This document shows, in pieces, positions 11,749 to 23,300 of a DNA stretch of 64,000 nt (position 1 is its first letter; every line of letters begins with the position of its first letter). Source of the stretch: Sesamum alatum (Eukaryota; Streptophyta; Magnoliopsida; Lamiales; Pedaliaceae). Both the position numbers and the translations under genes were made by a program. Under the pieces are notes generated by a model that saw only the letters and a list, made by a program, of their open reading frames with translations, had not been told where the DNA came from and searched no databases. The DNA lies in contig JACGWO010000002.1 of NCBI GenBank assembly GCA_034509735.1, positions 51,147,115-51,211,114 of the forward strand, read 5' to 3'.

Positions 11749-14529
11749 ATGTCGTCTTCTTTCGCAGACTCGTTCGACAACTACGACGGTGACTCCCCCG
11801 CCGCCGACTCTACGCACCCGTTCGACGACGGTTACCTTGCCCCTGAGTCATTCTCCAACTTTGAGTCAACTGCTGCCGACTCTCCGCCGCCTATCTACGT
11901 CTCCAGCGGAGCGTTTTCCTCCGATCCGGCGGATTACTCCCCGGTAACTAACGATAATGGTCCGATTCTTCCTCCGCCGGCGGAAATGGAGCCGGAGGAG
12001 GGTTACGCCCTCAGAGAATGGAGAAGGTAAAGTCTTTAATTGCTTCTCTGGGAACAGTACAGTTTTTTATTGCTTTTAATCTTACGAGGATAGGTTAATT
12101 GATGTTTGATCTGTAAGAAGCTGATGAGTTTGATGAAGTAAAAGTGTTATGTGTGTTTTCCAGTTGAAGTTCATAGGACACAGCGTGTGTTGCAAGTTTT
12201 TTGGATGTGTAGCGAATTGCTGAAATTGCCCTAAATTAATGGGTCCAAGTGGGAGGGGAGTAGAGGCAAGTACTCATTTGCATCCTTTACCAAAGAGGTG
12301 AAAATGAAATTATCAGTTGATAAATTGTTTGAATCCACTACACCGCCCCATTTTTGTGTAGATTTGTTCGAATTCAACATGATACCTACATCCAGAAGGC
12401 TTCGGTTTTAGTCAAACCTGGTCAAAGATTTTTCAGTGTCACCAAGACCAGGCATCTAAAAGTTCCTGGCTCAGATAATTTAATTGCTACAACGAAGCCC
12501 AAATTTCAGTCAATTTCAGGCAATAACCATTTCACCGGAGAATAAAAATTGATTTGGAGGCCAAATAGTGGAGCACAATCGGAATTAACGAATTGGAACC
12601 GCTACAATAAGCCCAAATTTCAGTCAATTTCAGGCAATAACCATTTTTCACTGGAGGAAAAAAAAATGATTTGGAGGCCAATATTGGAGTACAATCGGAA
12701 TTAGAAAGTTGGAATCTGTGAAGAAAATTTTGATGCCAACAATAAGAGATATGGATTAGACCTTAAATTGCACTGCGTTGGTTGAGAAGAAAATAAACTG
12801 TGCTAAAAAATAATTAATTGAAAAAAATCTAAAAACCTCCTGTACTATTGAATGTCACACAGCTATGTGAAGAAAGAGAGAACTGGGCTAGTGATGGAGA
12901 GCTATGAATACTTGGTTGCAGTGGCAGCGGCAACGGCAGTGTGGGGCAAGGGTCACAAAGTGGGGAATGTCAGGGTGTTACTAAGTGTCTATGCCGGGGT
13001 TGCGATTGAGTGGGGTAGGGTGGCAGTAGGGATTTGCTTGTAATATTGAGGAGTGAAATATCTTGTATTCTTGCATAATGTCTGTCTAAATATGCACGCT
13101 CAAATGTTAGAAAAGTTTATCTAAGTTAGTTGTATGACTCATTTTGACCAAATTATGATGGATTTGAGTAGGTCATCCGTATTAGATATAAAATAATTGG
13201 ATGCTGTTAACCTGTATTATCATACTTCTTTGTTTTTTGTTTTGTTTTTTTTTTTTTTTTTGGATTGGGTTGGTGGCTTAATTGATTTCATGAATTCGTT
13301 GTGCTTTTGAATCCACTATTCCTTTTTATTTGATTGTATCCTTGGTGATGGTGCATGGTATCTGATTATGCTTCAGTGCTTGTTCTTTTCTGGGTGCCAT
13401 TTAATTTGCTCATGAGATTTACTTTGCTATTTATGCAACTGCCTACTGCAGATGAATGACAATGGTGTTAAAGATATCTTTTGCTATTTACTGGTATTCA
13501 TAGTCGATCTGTGTTTCATTCTAAACAGACAGAATGCAATTCGACTAGAGGAGAAAGAGAAGAGAGAGAAAGAACTATTAAGCCAAATCATTATTGAAGC
13601 TGATGAGTACAAAGTTGAATTTCACAAAAAGCAGCAGACCACCGTAGAGACCAACAAAGTAACCAACAGGGAGAAAGAGAAGGTGAGAATGTTTTCTAGA
13701 TGAACAGTTTCCAGATAAAAGTGTGTTCGTTTTTCTTTTCCTAGTATTCGTTCCAATTAACCTTAAGCTTGGTAGCCAGGATGGTTGAAAGTACTCGTTA
13801 TTTTACCTTCCTCTGCCCAATGTATTAACTCATATCTGCTTCTGCCTTTGGCAAATTCTTTTCATGTTCTACTTTTGGGAGGTCTCACAGTGCGACATTC
13901 ACAATCATTTTGAACTTTGAAGACGTCTGATTTTCAGTACTTCAATTCATCTTTATGGCCATTTGAGCGATGAAGCTCTCAGTTCTACTTTCTACAAATA
14001 GTTTAACCTGAAAGAGAGAACACATTCAAAAGCGACAAGTTTGAGCATGACGGATTTTCATTATCAGTGGCAGATTTTTCCTTCATATCTTAACTAGCAC
14101 AAGCCTAATTCCTTTTCTCCCCTAAGGTGAATGCTTGAAAGTTATAATCAAACGAGTTTAAACAATACTCGTATTGTTTGCATTTATCAGGTATTTGTTG
14201 CTAGCCAAGAGAAATTCCATGCCGAAGCTGACAAGGATTACTGGAAATCAATAGCAGAGCTAATTCCTAAGGAAGTCCCCTCAATAGAGAAGAGGAAAGG
14301 TAAGAAGGATCAGGAGAAGAAGCCTTCAATAGCTGTCGTTCAAGGGCCGAAACCTGGAAAACCTACTGATTTAACCAGGATGAGGCATATCCTTCTAAAG
14401 CTCAAGCACAATACGCCTCCCCACCTGAAGCCTTCTCCACCGCCAGCGGCAGATGCCAACGGTGATGCTTCTGTTGCCCCCAAGGCTGCTGCTGTGGCAG
14501 TGTCAACCGAGGCTGTTGCTGTTGCATAA
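11749..14529 (+). CDS. CLC: Clathrin light chain
   Basis: Regulatory subunit of the clathrin coat; acts in endocytosis and in vesicle budding at the trans-Golgi. Three exons, 11749-12026, 13529-13682 and 14191-14529, join in phase to 256 aa. The N-terminus is acidic and disordered ([12 protein letters not shown]), and then [18 protein letters not shown] opens the heavy-chain-binding coiled coil (about 88-150). [20 protein letters not shown] follows, and the C-terminal tail is Pro/Ala-rich. The order of blocks and the length match plant clathrin light chains. Intron 1 is 1.5 kb and holds a tandem duplication (12485-12713). The ATG at 11749 gives the expected [13 protein letters not shown] start. 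Confidence 0.95.
12485..12713. repeat. Tandem duplication, about 116 bp, in CLC intron 1
   Basis: Two head-to-tail copies begin GCTACAA at 12485 and 12601. Both contain CCCAAATTTCAGTCAATTTC, then GATTTGGAGGCCAA and CAATCGGAATTA. They differ by a few substitutions and short indels. Being intronic, it should not affect the protein. Confidence 0.8.
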
Positions 14530-15454
14530 TTGTAGTTGATTTTGTGCATTTATATTCATATAATATTTGTATAATGTATTCAGGGAGCTTCTTTATACTT
14601 GCCCCGAACCTTTGTAGATCTATAAAGATGGTACCTTTAGACTCCAAGAGTGATTTATTTTGCTCTGTGTGGGTTTTATTTATAAAATTATTGTGTTAAA
14701 TATTAGAAAATATTACACGAACTCCTCTTAAAGTTTAAAACTTGTAATATAAATCGAGATAGGAGAAGATATCAGCATAATTTTAAAATTAAGAGGCTCC
14801 GAAATATGCTTAAATTCTACTTCAAAAAAAATGAAATATGCTTAAATTCTTTCGAGAGAAATATGCTTAAATCCTGGAGAGTATTTGTACAATTATTCTT
14901 AAATATTGAAAAGGGTAATTCAAATTGACATCCCAAAGATAAGTTAAAAAGACACAAATATCTTCGTCATTTTACAAAATTACGCCTATTCTTAAGGTCG
15001 TAGCTGTAATTCGATACAGCTGTAATTTAGCAAAAAGTTGAAAATATTTACAGCTGTAATTTAGCAAAAAGTTGAGAATATTTACAGCTGTAATTTAGCA
15101 AAAAGTTGAAAATATTTGTATAATTTGACTTAATCTAAGGAGTGTCAATGTAATTTTCCATATTAAAACTATTCATATTAAATTTATAATATAAAAAAAA
15201 GGATTTTTTGAGATGTTGTTCATGCGGATATTAATGTTTTTCTTTCTTAATTAAGATGACATAGATAAAGATAATAAAATTATATTTTAAAACACATTCA
15301 ATAAACATGAGACCTTCAAAAGGACGAAATTGGATGAGCCAATTGAAAACATGCAAGAGGAAAACCAAAACTGCAGAAGCCCTCTCATGGTTCTTACATC
15401 TGTAACTCTTTCATCTCCTCTTTTTCATTGATCGCGTCGCCAAAATCACCGTCC
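14530..15454. other. Spacer between CLC and the PH-domain gene
   Basis: Holds the CLC 3' UTR (about 14530-14660) and the promoter of the PH gene. Between them is AT-rich DNA with a 34-bp tandem repeat (15016-15117). No supported gene. Confidence 0.75.
15016..15117. repeat. 34-bp tandem repeat, three copies
   Basis: Units start at 15016, 15050 and 15084, each beginning ACAGCTGTAATTTAGC. There is one clear difference (GAGAATA for GAAAATA in unit 2). At the unit joints the palindrome TTACAGCTGTAA recurs, giving repeated CAGCTG E-box-like sites about 340 bases before the PH gene. Confidence 0.85.
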
Positions 15455-15892
15455 ATGACGAGCCTATGGCGAGCCGCGACGGCTCAAGCCGGCCCCGACG
15501 AGTACGACGGCGTGGAGTTCTGGGGCACTCCGGACCGCGCCGGCTGGCTCACCAAGCAAGGCGAGTACATCAAAACCTGGCGCCGTCGCTGGTTCGTTTT
15601 GAAGCAGGGCAAACTCTTGTGGTTCAAGGAATCAACCGTCACCCCCGCCTCCACCCCTCGCGGCGTCATCCCGGTGGCCAATTGCCTCACCGTCAAGGGC
15701 GCCGAGGATGTGCTTAATCGGCAATTCGCGTTCGAATTGTCGACTCGAAGAGATACAATGTACTTCATCGCCGATTCGGAGAAGGAGAAGGAAGACTTGA
15801 TTAATTCGATTGGACGATCTATTGTTCAGCACTCGAGGTCTGTTACTGATAATGAAATCTTTGATTATGATAGCCGGAAATCTTTGGGATAA
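15455..15892 (+). CDS. Pleckstrin-homology domain protein, PH1 type
   Basis: Intronless gene of 145 aa, nearly all one PH domain (about 29-133): AGWLTKQGEYIKTWRRRWFV, GKLLWFKES, a TPRGVIPV turn, AFELSTRRDTMYFIADS and the C-terminal helix. It resembles Arabidopsis PH1, which binds phosphoinositides at endomembranes; that role is inferred here. The start at 15455 (MTSLWRAAT) matches the family. The open frame reaches further upstream only through a non-ATG codon, so I rejected that. The basic strand WRRRWFVLK is intact. One oddity: the tryptophan that is nearly invariant in the C-terminal PH helix is leucine here (residue 115, TTG at 15797-15799). Length is normal for the family. Confidence 0.9.
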   Translation: MTSLWRAATAQAGPDEYDGVEFWGTPDRAGWLTKQGEYIKTWRRRWFVLKQGKLLWFKESTVTPASTPRGVIPVANCLTVKGAEDVLNRQFAFELSTRRDTMYFIADSEKEKEDLINSIGRSIVQHSRSVTDNEIFDYDSRKSLG

Positions 15893-16812
15893 AGATTCGA
15901 TCAATTAGCCCGTAGTTATTTACGAACTTTTTCAATTTTGATGGGAGATTCATTCTTAGCTATATCTTCACTTATGGGTTCTTGTATATGGTTGATTACT
16001 ATATGTTCCCTTTCTTCTTGTTGCATTCAGGGGTTTGGTTATTCTAAAGGGTAATTTGGTGTATTGATAGAATGCAGTAAATGCGCTTTGTTCTAAAGAA
16101 TATTCACTGTATGTTTCTGAATTCTAATCACCAATTTTACCTGTTTCCTTAGAATCTATAGACTTGGAAGCTTTCCATGTTGTAAAGGGGTGTCAATTGG
16201 ATTTGTTGTGTGCTTATTGCAAGTGTGCATATCAAACTAGTTATTTATGATCTCTCCCTTTTGCATTGTACATGTATATGTTAGATGTTTTTGGGAGTCG
16301 TATGTGTCGAGAGTGAAAGTAAAATCTTGTAAGCAACGGCATCAGAAATGTCTTCAGTCGATACTCCTGTAAGAGTAGGTGATTTTGTCAAGAACACCCG
16401 GTCCGAATTAGATTTTTGCGGTCCCTTTTGCTCCTATGACATTTCTGGGGTTGAGAAGAAGTTACTACTAAGTGGTAGTATGCCTTATAACATGTACATT
16501 GCTACAATAATGATAATTATGCTTAGTACTTAATGTGATGGAGAAATAGTAACCATGACAACCAATTAAAATTCCTTAAGTACACATTATGTAAAAGAAG
16601 TCTTATATATCAAGAAATGTTTTCCATCTTGGTTATTAATTCCTCTAGTTTGAATATCTAAATAATTTAGTTAGTTACCAACATAACACATTTTTAGATA
16701 ATTATATGAAAACCAAACAATCTCCTGGAACAATATATAAGAGAATTACTCCTTGGTAATACAAAACAATGAGAAACAGAGATTACATATAGAAGATCTC
16801 TTTGTTTTTTAC
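15893..16812. other. Convergent 3' flanks of the PH gene and PSRP4
   Basis: The two genes face each other. The region contains their 3' UTRs and ordinary AT-rich sequence. A 61-codon open frame at 16348-16533 shows no domain or codon signal that I trust. Confidence 0.75.
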
Positions 16813-17349
16813 TCAATTCGAAAACAGAGACTCGTCGATTTCAATTTTGACCACCTCACCGTCGTCGTACTTATCTTTTCTCGGAGGAAGCGGCGGTGCC
16901 GGAACCCTCGGCGGTCCTCTCCCCTTCTTCTTATCCTTCGGCCTCGCCTGTATACACAACACATATCCTCCGCATAATTAACAGAAACATCAAAAGAAAA
17001 AACAATCAAAATAAAAGAAGAGAATAGAGTAACTCACATTGCCAAAGGAGTGATTGAAACGCTTCCCTCTAGCAGTTTTCTTATCTCCTCTCCCACAGTA
17101 AACTGAAAAAACCCAAATCATAAATACAGAGAGAGAGAGAGACGAAAGCACGCGTGTGTGTGTGTGTGTGTGTGAAAAGGTTTACTTACTGAGAGGAAGC
17201 GTTGGGGTAGAGGCGGAGGCGGAGGGGGAAGTGGCGGAAGCGGAGAGCGGCGGAGGAGTGTGGATTAGGGATTTGGAGAAGGAAAGAGAAGGGTGAAGGG
17301 TGAAGGATTGGGAAGCCATGGGAGGAGCTCCAAGCAAGAGAGAAGCCAT
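16813..17349 (-). CDS. PSRP4: Plastid 30S ribosomal protein bTHXc (PSRP4, S31)
   Basis: Small basic protein of the chloroplast 30S subunit. Exons 17349-17190, 17102-17038 and 16947-16813 join to 119 aa. A Ser/Ala/Pro-rich transit peptide ([16 protein letters not shown]...) occupies about the first 50 residues. It is followed by the bTHX core [20 protein letters not shown] and then [17 protein letters not shown], with an acidic end (EIDESLFSN). This matches plant PSRP4. The first intron carries (GA)n and (GT)n microsatellites near 17129-17174. The frame is open further upstream to 17607, but MASLL at 17349 is the family start and lies before the transit peptide. Confidence 0.9.
17129..17174. 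repeat. (GA)n / (GT)n microsatellite in PSRP4 intron 1
   Basis: A GA run from about 17129 to 17142 is followed after a short spacer by about ten GT units (17154-17174). Probably polymorphic; usable as a marker. Confidence 0.9.
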
Positions 17350-18104
17350 ACTGGAATTTTGGGCAATGAATGAATTTGTGGCCGCTGACACAAGGATTTC
17401 GCTTCGGATAAAATGTGGGAACTCCAACGACGTCGCATCGGGTTGGGGTGTAATTCCTATTTTTTCACTTGAGTGAGGTTGTTTTGAGAATTGGAAAGAG
17501 GTCCTCTTATTTACTGATATTTGGATTTTCCGCCCAAGGAATTTTGCAACTTGAGAAGTGGGCTTGGGAGGTGGACGGGAATTGATATTTGGATCATTTT
17601 TTTTCACACTTGTAGTTCTTCTGTATTAGGGCTCTTTTTGTTGGGCGGAGGATTTCTTATTGCAAATTTTTGTTATATCTTTTATTTTATTTTATATATA
17701 TACATCACGTATATAAAAATTACGTTGTAATTTTATGTAAGATAAGTTATTATGTATGTATCGTGTATATATTAAATGAAATTGAGATGCAATATGAATT
17801 GCAATAGAAAATTCAATTTATTTTTGTGGGTGGAATGTAAAGCGCTTGATTCAACAACATACTTAGGTCCAGAAATTGTGGATTTAATGCAATTACTCCT
17901 GCCCAAGATAGCCCTTGAAAAAATAACTGGCAAACCTGTTTTTTTTGTTTTCGGGGCTAAAGTATAAGTTTATAATTGGGTAATTTTATAATACTTCATA
18001 AACATCCTAATATAAATAATTAATGGAAAGACAACGCCACCTCCACAACATTTGATTATGAATTGTGATATTATTATTACAAACTTCTATTGCATGTTTT
18101 ACTG

Positions 18105-18140
<36 letters not shown>

Positions 18141-18174
18141 CACGTTTATAAAATTTACATTATCAATATATTTA
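17350..18174. other. PSRP4 upstream region
   Basis: Promoter side of PSRP4 (about 17350-17620), then AT-rich DNA with an (AT)n run at about 18111-18138. Its last 9 bases (ATATATTTA, 18166-18174) form the left target duplication of the large fold-back element. No gene seen. Confidence 0.7.
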
Positions 18175-19715
18175 GGGATAATTACATTTACATCCCCTCA
18201 CCTATTGTCTATTTACATAAACTACTCCTGCCTTTTGAAAATTTACAGAAACCACCCCTGTCAGTCATTAAAATCCAAAAATACCCCTATTGACTTGGTC
18301 AAACTTTAATATAAAATTTGAAGGACAAAAATGCCCTTGGGGGTGTTTCTGTAATTACTAAAAGATAGAGGGGATGTTAATGTAATGTTTATGACGATGA
18401 GTAATATGACCCATATATTTTTTGTATTATTTATATCAAATTTAAATTTAAATTTATTTTATTAACTTTTTTTAATTGAATCTATATAAAATTACAGTTT
18501 TTAATAATTGAAATATTAAATTATTCAACTAATATATATTTATAAAATTAGTTACTAGATTATAAGTTTGAATTAAAAAATTATCATACTTGAATAAATT
18601 ATTTAAAATTATTAAAATTGAAAAAATATTTATCCTCTATTTTTATTTATAACTAAATTTTATTAAAATTAATATATTGTAATTCAAAATAATTTATGAA
18701 TTTTATATAAATCATATCAGAATAGTAAAATAAATAATTTATTTATTAAAAAGATATTTTAAATTATTAATATTTTTAAAATTATCCCTCAACCCCGCCA
18801 CCCCACCTGTGCCCAACCCCTCTTCCGTTTTCACCCGCCTTCGTTGTCACCCTCCTCTACCTTCATCCGCTATCTAAATATGTATGTACAAAAAATATAG
18901 ATATATATCATATATGTATAAATATATATTTTTTATATATGTATAAATATATAGATACATATATGTATAATTTATTAATTATAGTAATATTTAAATACAA
19001 ATAAGCATAGTGGATAAATAATCTTTTAATTTTAAGAATTTAAAATAATTTATAAAAGTGTGATAATTATAATTTAAATATATAGCCTAGTAACTAACTT
19101 TCTGTAATATATTAATTGAATAATTTAATATTTCAATTATTAAAAGGTGTAATTTATGTAAAGATTCAATAAAAAAAGTTATAAAATGATTTAAACTTAA
19201 ATTTAAGTTTGATATAATTTATTAATTTTAGTTATAAATAAAAATAGAGGATAAATCTTTTTTTAATTTTAAGAATCTAAAATAATTTATACAAGTGTGA
19301 TAATTATAATTTAAATGTATGGCCTAATAGCTAACTTTATAAATATATACTAATTGAATAATTTAATATTTCAATTATCAAAAATTATAATTTTTTATAG
19401 AGATTCAACTAAAAAAAGTTAATAAAATAATTTAAATTTAAATTTAAATTTGATATAAATAATAAAAAAAAATATATGGGGTCATATTACTCATCCTCAT
19501 AAACATTACATTAACACCCCCTTTATCTTTTGGTAATTACAGAAACACCCCAAAGGGCATTTTTGTCCTTCAAAATTTATATTAAAGTTTGACCAAGTCA
19601 ATAGGGGTATTTTGGGGTTTTAAATGTTGTCAGGGGTGGTTTCTGTAATTTTTTAAAAGGTAGGGGTGATTGTGTAAATGAACAATAGGTGAGGGGGTGT
19701 AAATGTAATTATCCC
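18175..19715. mobile_element. Long-TIR fold-back element, Mutator-like, with perfect 9-bp duplication
   Basis: A 1541-bp element. The left end GGGATAATTACATTTACA (18175) and right end TGTAAATGTAATTATCCC (19715) are inverse copies. It is flanked on both sides by a perfect ATATATTTA duplication (18166-18174 and 19716-19724). The arms stay similar (by eye near 90 percent) for about 500 bases, with shared blocks ACCCCTATTGACTTGGTCAA and GGACAAAAATGCCC. In the right arm the inner part is doubled in tandem (about 18964-19205 and 19206-19460). A short C-rich centre (18781-18875) separates the arms. There is no transposase, so it is non-autonomous. The 9-bp duplication points to Mutator-like transposition. 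RNA from it would form a long hairpin. Confidence 0.8.
18964..19460. repeat. Tandem duplication, about 245 bp, inside the fold-back element
   Basis: Two successive copies start TTTATTAATTA/TTTATTAATTT. Both contain AAAATAATTTATA(A/C)AAGTG, TGATAATTATAATTTAAAT and TTGAATAATTTAATATTTC. The left arm has only one equivalent, so the duplication arose within the right arm. Confidence 0.7.
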
Positions 19716-19724
19716 ATATATTTA

Positions 19725-20323
19725 TGAAAATTCTTTATACATGTAACATGTCATATGCAGTATGAGATGCAATATAAATTTACATTAAAAGCCCCATTCT
19801 CACTCTTGTATTTCGCCCTAATATAAATAAATTAATAAATAGACAGTGGCTGCCACCTCTAGTGTTATGAATCGTGTTATTTCTAATACAAATTCATATT
19901 CAATTTAATATATAAATTATATTATCCATATAATGATGAAAAACACTTACACACTTATATATCAAGTGCAGTACAAGATGCAATATATAAATTGTGATGT
20001 CTCATTCGCTTTCTAGTATTTAGTAGTTCGCCCTTCGGTCATAGTTTTATACGTCTACTGTTTACATATCACTATCAACTGGAAATGATAAAAGTAGAAA
20101 AATTTGTTGATGGTGGCCCGCCCCAAAGAAAGATTTAGGCATGTACGCAGCCGTATGGAGTTGTAAAACTTACTGTGTTCAATCACATGAAAATTGGAAA
20201 GACAAGGATAGACTACAAAAATCAACCATAAGAAATGAAAAACCGAATTTTTACCACCTTCATCGAGGTAGACATTAAGACCATCTGTACAGTCCATTTC
20301 TTTCCCAACATATGCTTCCATCT
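19725..20323. other. Downstream flank of anthranilate synthase
   Basis: AT-rich spacer that becomes the 3' UTR of the anthranilate synthase gene towards 20323. A 90-codon minus-strand frame at 20055-20327 overlaps the end of the coding exon out of frame and is not a gene. Confidence 0.7.
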
Positions 20324-23300
20324 TCAAGCACTCAGAAACCCGTTTTGCGGTATTAGTTCAGTTTTAGGAAGTTTGGGTGGTGAAGAACCATTGACCTTAG
20401 CTGGCTGTGCAGAACCTTTGTTTACAAATGCTGATTCCGCCAAGTCAATGGCGCGGGCAAGACCGGCAGCTTTGCGTTCACACTCTATTTGCTCGTCTTC
20501 TGGAAGGCTATCAGCTACGATTCCAGCTCCGGATTGGAGATGTGCGACCCATTCTTGGCGCTTGTTGCCATCTTTGTAGGAGTACATTGTGTCGTAACGG
20601 ACACCAGTGGGGAACACAATCGTCCTGAGCGCCAACGCAATGTCCATATCGCCTAAAAATGATACTCCTCCAAAGCCGCCACTATATGGTCCCCTTCTTG
20701 TTGGTTCTAATTGATCAATTAGCTCCATAGCCTTCACCTGGATTATAGGGAGAACAAAAGAAAGAACCTTAGTGGGTGAACGTGAATTGAACTTTCACAA
20801 GACTTCTTTCAAAAATGATTGGCATATGATAATGTTAAGTGGGTGAACTTAAATCCAAAAAAGGAAGAACTGTTACCTTGGGTGCTCCACTAACTGTTCC
20901 AACAGGCAATGCAGCACGCAGTGCATCCCACCCCGTTAGATGATCAAGCAGCTCCCCTGTGACCTAAAATATTGGGAATCCAAGAAGTTATTTGTCCAGC
21001 AAAGCTGAAGCCTTTTCGTAGAGATACATTTAGCAAGTGAAAAAGAACTGCTCATTGTTTGTAAAGATAATCTACAAACTGTTAAATAAAAGAGATACTT
21101 CGTAACGTCTATAAAAGAAGGTAAAAGCCAAAATTCCATCATAAGAGGGAGCAGAGAAAGGCAAAAATGTTTTCTTATGAAGCTAGAATACTGCCATGAC
21201 ACATCAATCATCATTCAAAATGAGAGTTGTGAGATAGCAAATTATCTTAACTACAAATATGTTCTTACTGTGGAGCTGATGTGCATCACATGGGAATATC
21301 GCTCAACAGTCATCAGCTTTTCCACTTTGACAGAACCAGATTTTGAGACCTGTATCAAGAACCCAAAAAATATAGCCATTAAATCTATAAGACATCGAAT
21401 ATTACAAAGAAACTGACTGACAGACAAAGTTGAAAGAGGGGCAAAGTTGATGAATAAAACAAAACTGGTAATGTAGCAAAATCATTGCCTTGTCAAGATG
21501 ACACAATAGATCTTTTTCATGAGAGATGAGGCAGTGTAACAACTCGAAGAAAAACTTTGGATGATTGTGCATATGTATGTGTGATTTTTAAGGAGATGAG
21601 AAGTAGATCATACTGATAGGAGTTATTATTCTGGCATGGCACAGTGGGGTCATAATGTAGATCCTTTGTCTTATATATTTAGCAAGGAATCAACAATAAG
21701 GTCAATGATAGGAGTTGTTATTATGTACAGGTATCCCTCCTTGAGTAAAAAATAGAACCACAAAGATTGTGAGCTTGTCTTATAGTACTAGCTTCCCACT
21801 GTTGAAGACTGTTCATTGCCGTCTTATCAGATCCTTTAAATATCAGGAGAAGCATCTAAAAACTGACTGTTTGTCCAAAAGATATTCTTCTATTTTCTTC
21901 AGCTTATGAGACCCTAGATTGTTTCCTATAGGAGCTAGCACCCGGAGACTATCTCTTTCTTTTCTTCCTTTTCTTTTAAGAAAAAATGTGAATACTCTAG
22001 AAATGTTCAGTTTCCTCCTCAAGGGTTACATCATGAGCATTATTTCTTTGTCGAGTATATACCTATACACCTAAAAATGATAATGAATGATAGAGCAAAA
22101 ATACAAATTGAGAAAGAAAAAGAAGCGCAAACAGTACCCAAGTTTTCCAAACTTCAACACACTATTGCTGTCGCATATATACTAGATGAAGAAATGTGGA
22201 AGTCCTTACAGAAGTCACTAAACTTCATCTAATATCAATTATAAAAACTTTTTGAGTTTTCAATCAATTCAGTTTTTCCCACAATTTATATTCAAATAAT
22301 TTATAGGTTGGCAACCTTTCTGCATCAAATTTCCGTCTGAACTAGCTCATGCTTCAACCTATGTTAACTGGTCCTCAAACATTACTAACAAAGGTGGCTC
22401 ACAAATCCTCCATATTTACATTGGATATAAAAAACAGCAGAGTAATTGTCGTAAAGTCTGAAAGTGCTCATAAATGAGCACTGAACATTATTATGAAAGA
22501 TGAGAATAAAAACCAAAGCATATCACCAGAACAACTCTAGATATTACGCCTAACAAAGTGGTTCATAAATGTGAACAGAACAAAAATGAAAAAATATATT
22601 GCAGCAATTCACATTACGAAACCACAGTGGAGCAAGTGCATTGATTGATGACATCATTGAAAGTACTATCCTTTTCCAGTTAGAGATTTTATCTTGAAAT
22701 GAAGATGATAAAACAATTGCACAGACAATAGAACAAGTAGATGACGACACACCAAGCTCAGAAACTTCTACACTAGATTTTCTTTTGGCTCTATTTAATC
22801 ACAGAAGAGTTAAAAACAGTATGAAGAACCTTTCCAACATCATTTCTGCCCAAATCAACCAGCATAATATGCTCAGCACATTGCTTTTCATCTTTTAGCA
22901 GCTTCATCTCTAACATCTCATCCTCATGAAGTGTCTTCCCTCTTCTGGTTGTCCCAGCCAAGGGTCGATTAACAATTTTTTTCTGTCAATAACAGTAGTC
23001 ATGTGCAAATGTATTGGGTACTTGTCCAGACAATACATAAAATGCAGCTAATCATGATGTAAAAAAATTCATAATTGATGACATTTGAAGATGAGAAACT
23101 ATGACTTCACCTTTTTTACACGAGTAAGAATTTCTGGGCTTGAAGCAACCAGAATGCAACCTCTAGCCTGACATGAAGCCAAAAGAGAAGAATGAACCCT
23201 TGACTCATTCAAAACCAAGTAGGAAATACAGTAGATGACAGTCAAATAGAAGAAACTACCTGCAAATAAGCCATATATGGACTTGGATTCACAACTCTCA

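Noticed and set aside
12852..13043. 63-codon frame in CLC intron 1
   Set aside because: Intronic and repetitive ([13 protein letters not shown]); no evidence of use.
15428..15454. Nine-residue upstream extension of the PH protein
   Set aside because: Begins with TTG; the first ATG matches the family start.
17350..17607. 86-residue N-terminal extension of PSRP4
   Set aside because: Open by chance: the family begins MASLL at 17349, followed directly by a normal transit peptide.
20055..20327. 90-codon frame beyond the anthranilate synthase stop
   Set aside because: Overlaps the 3' UTR in another frame; the protein has its expected end already.
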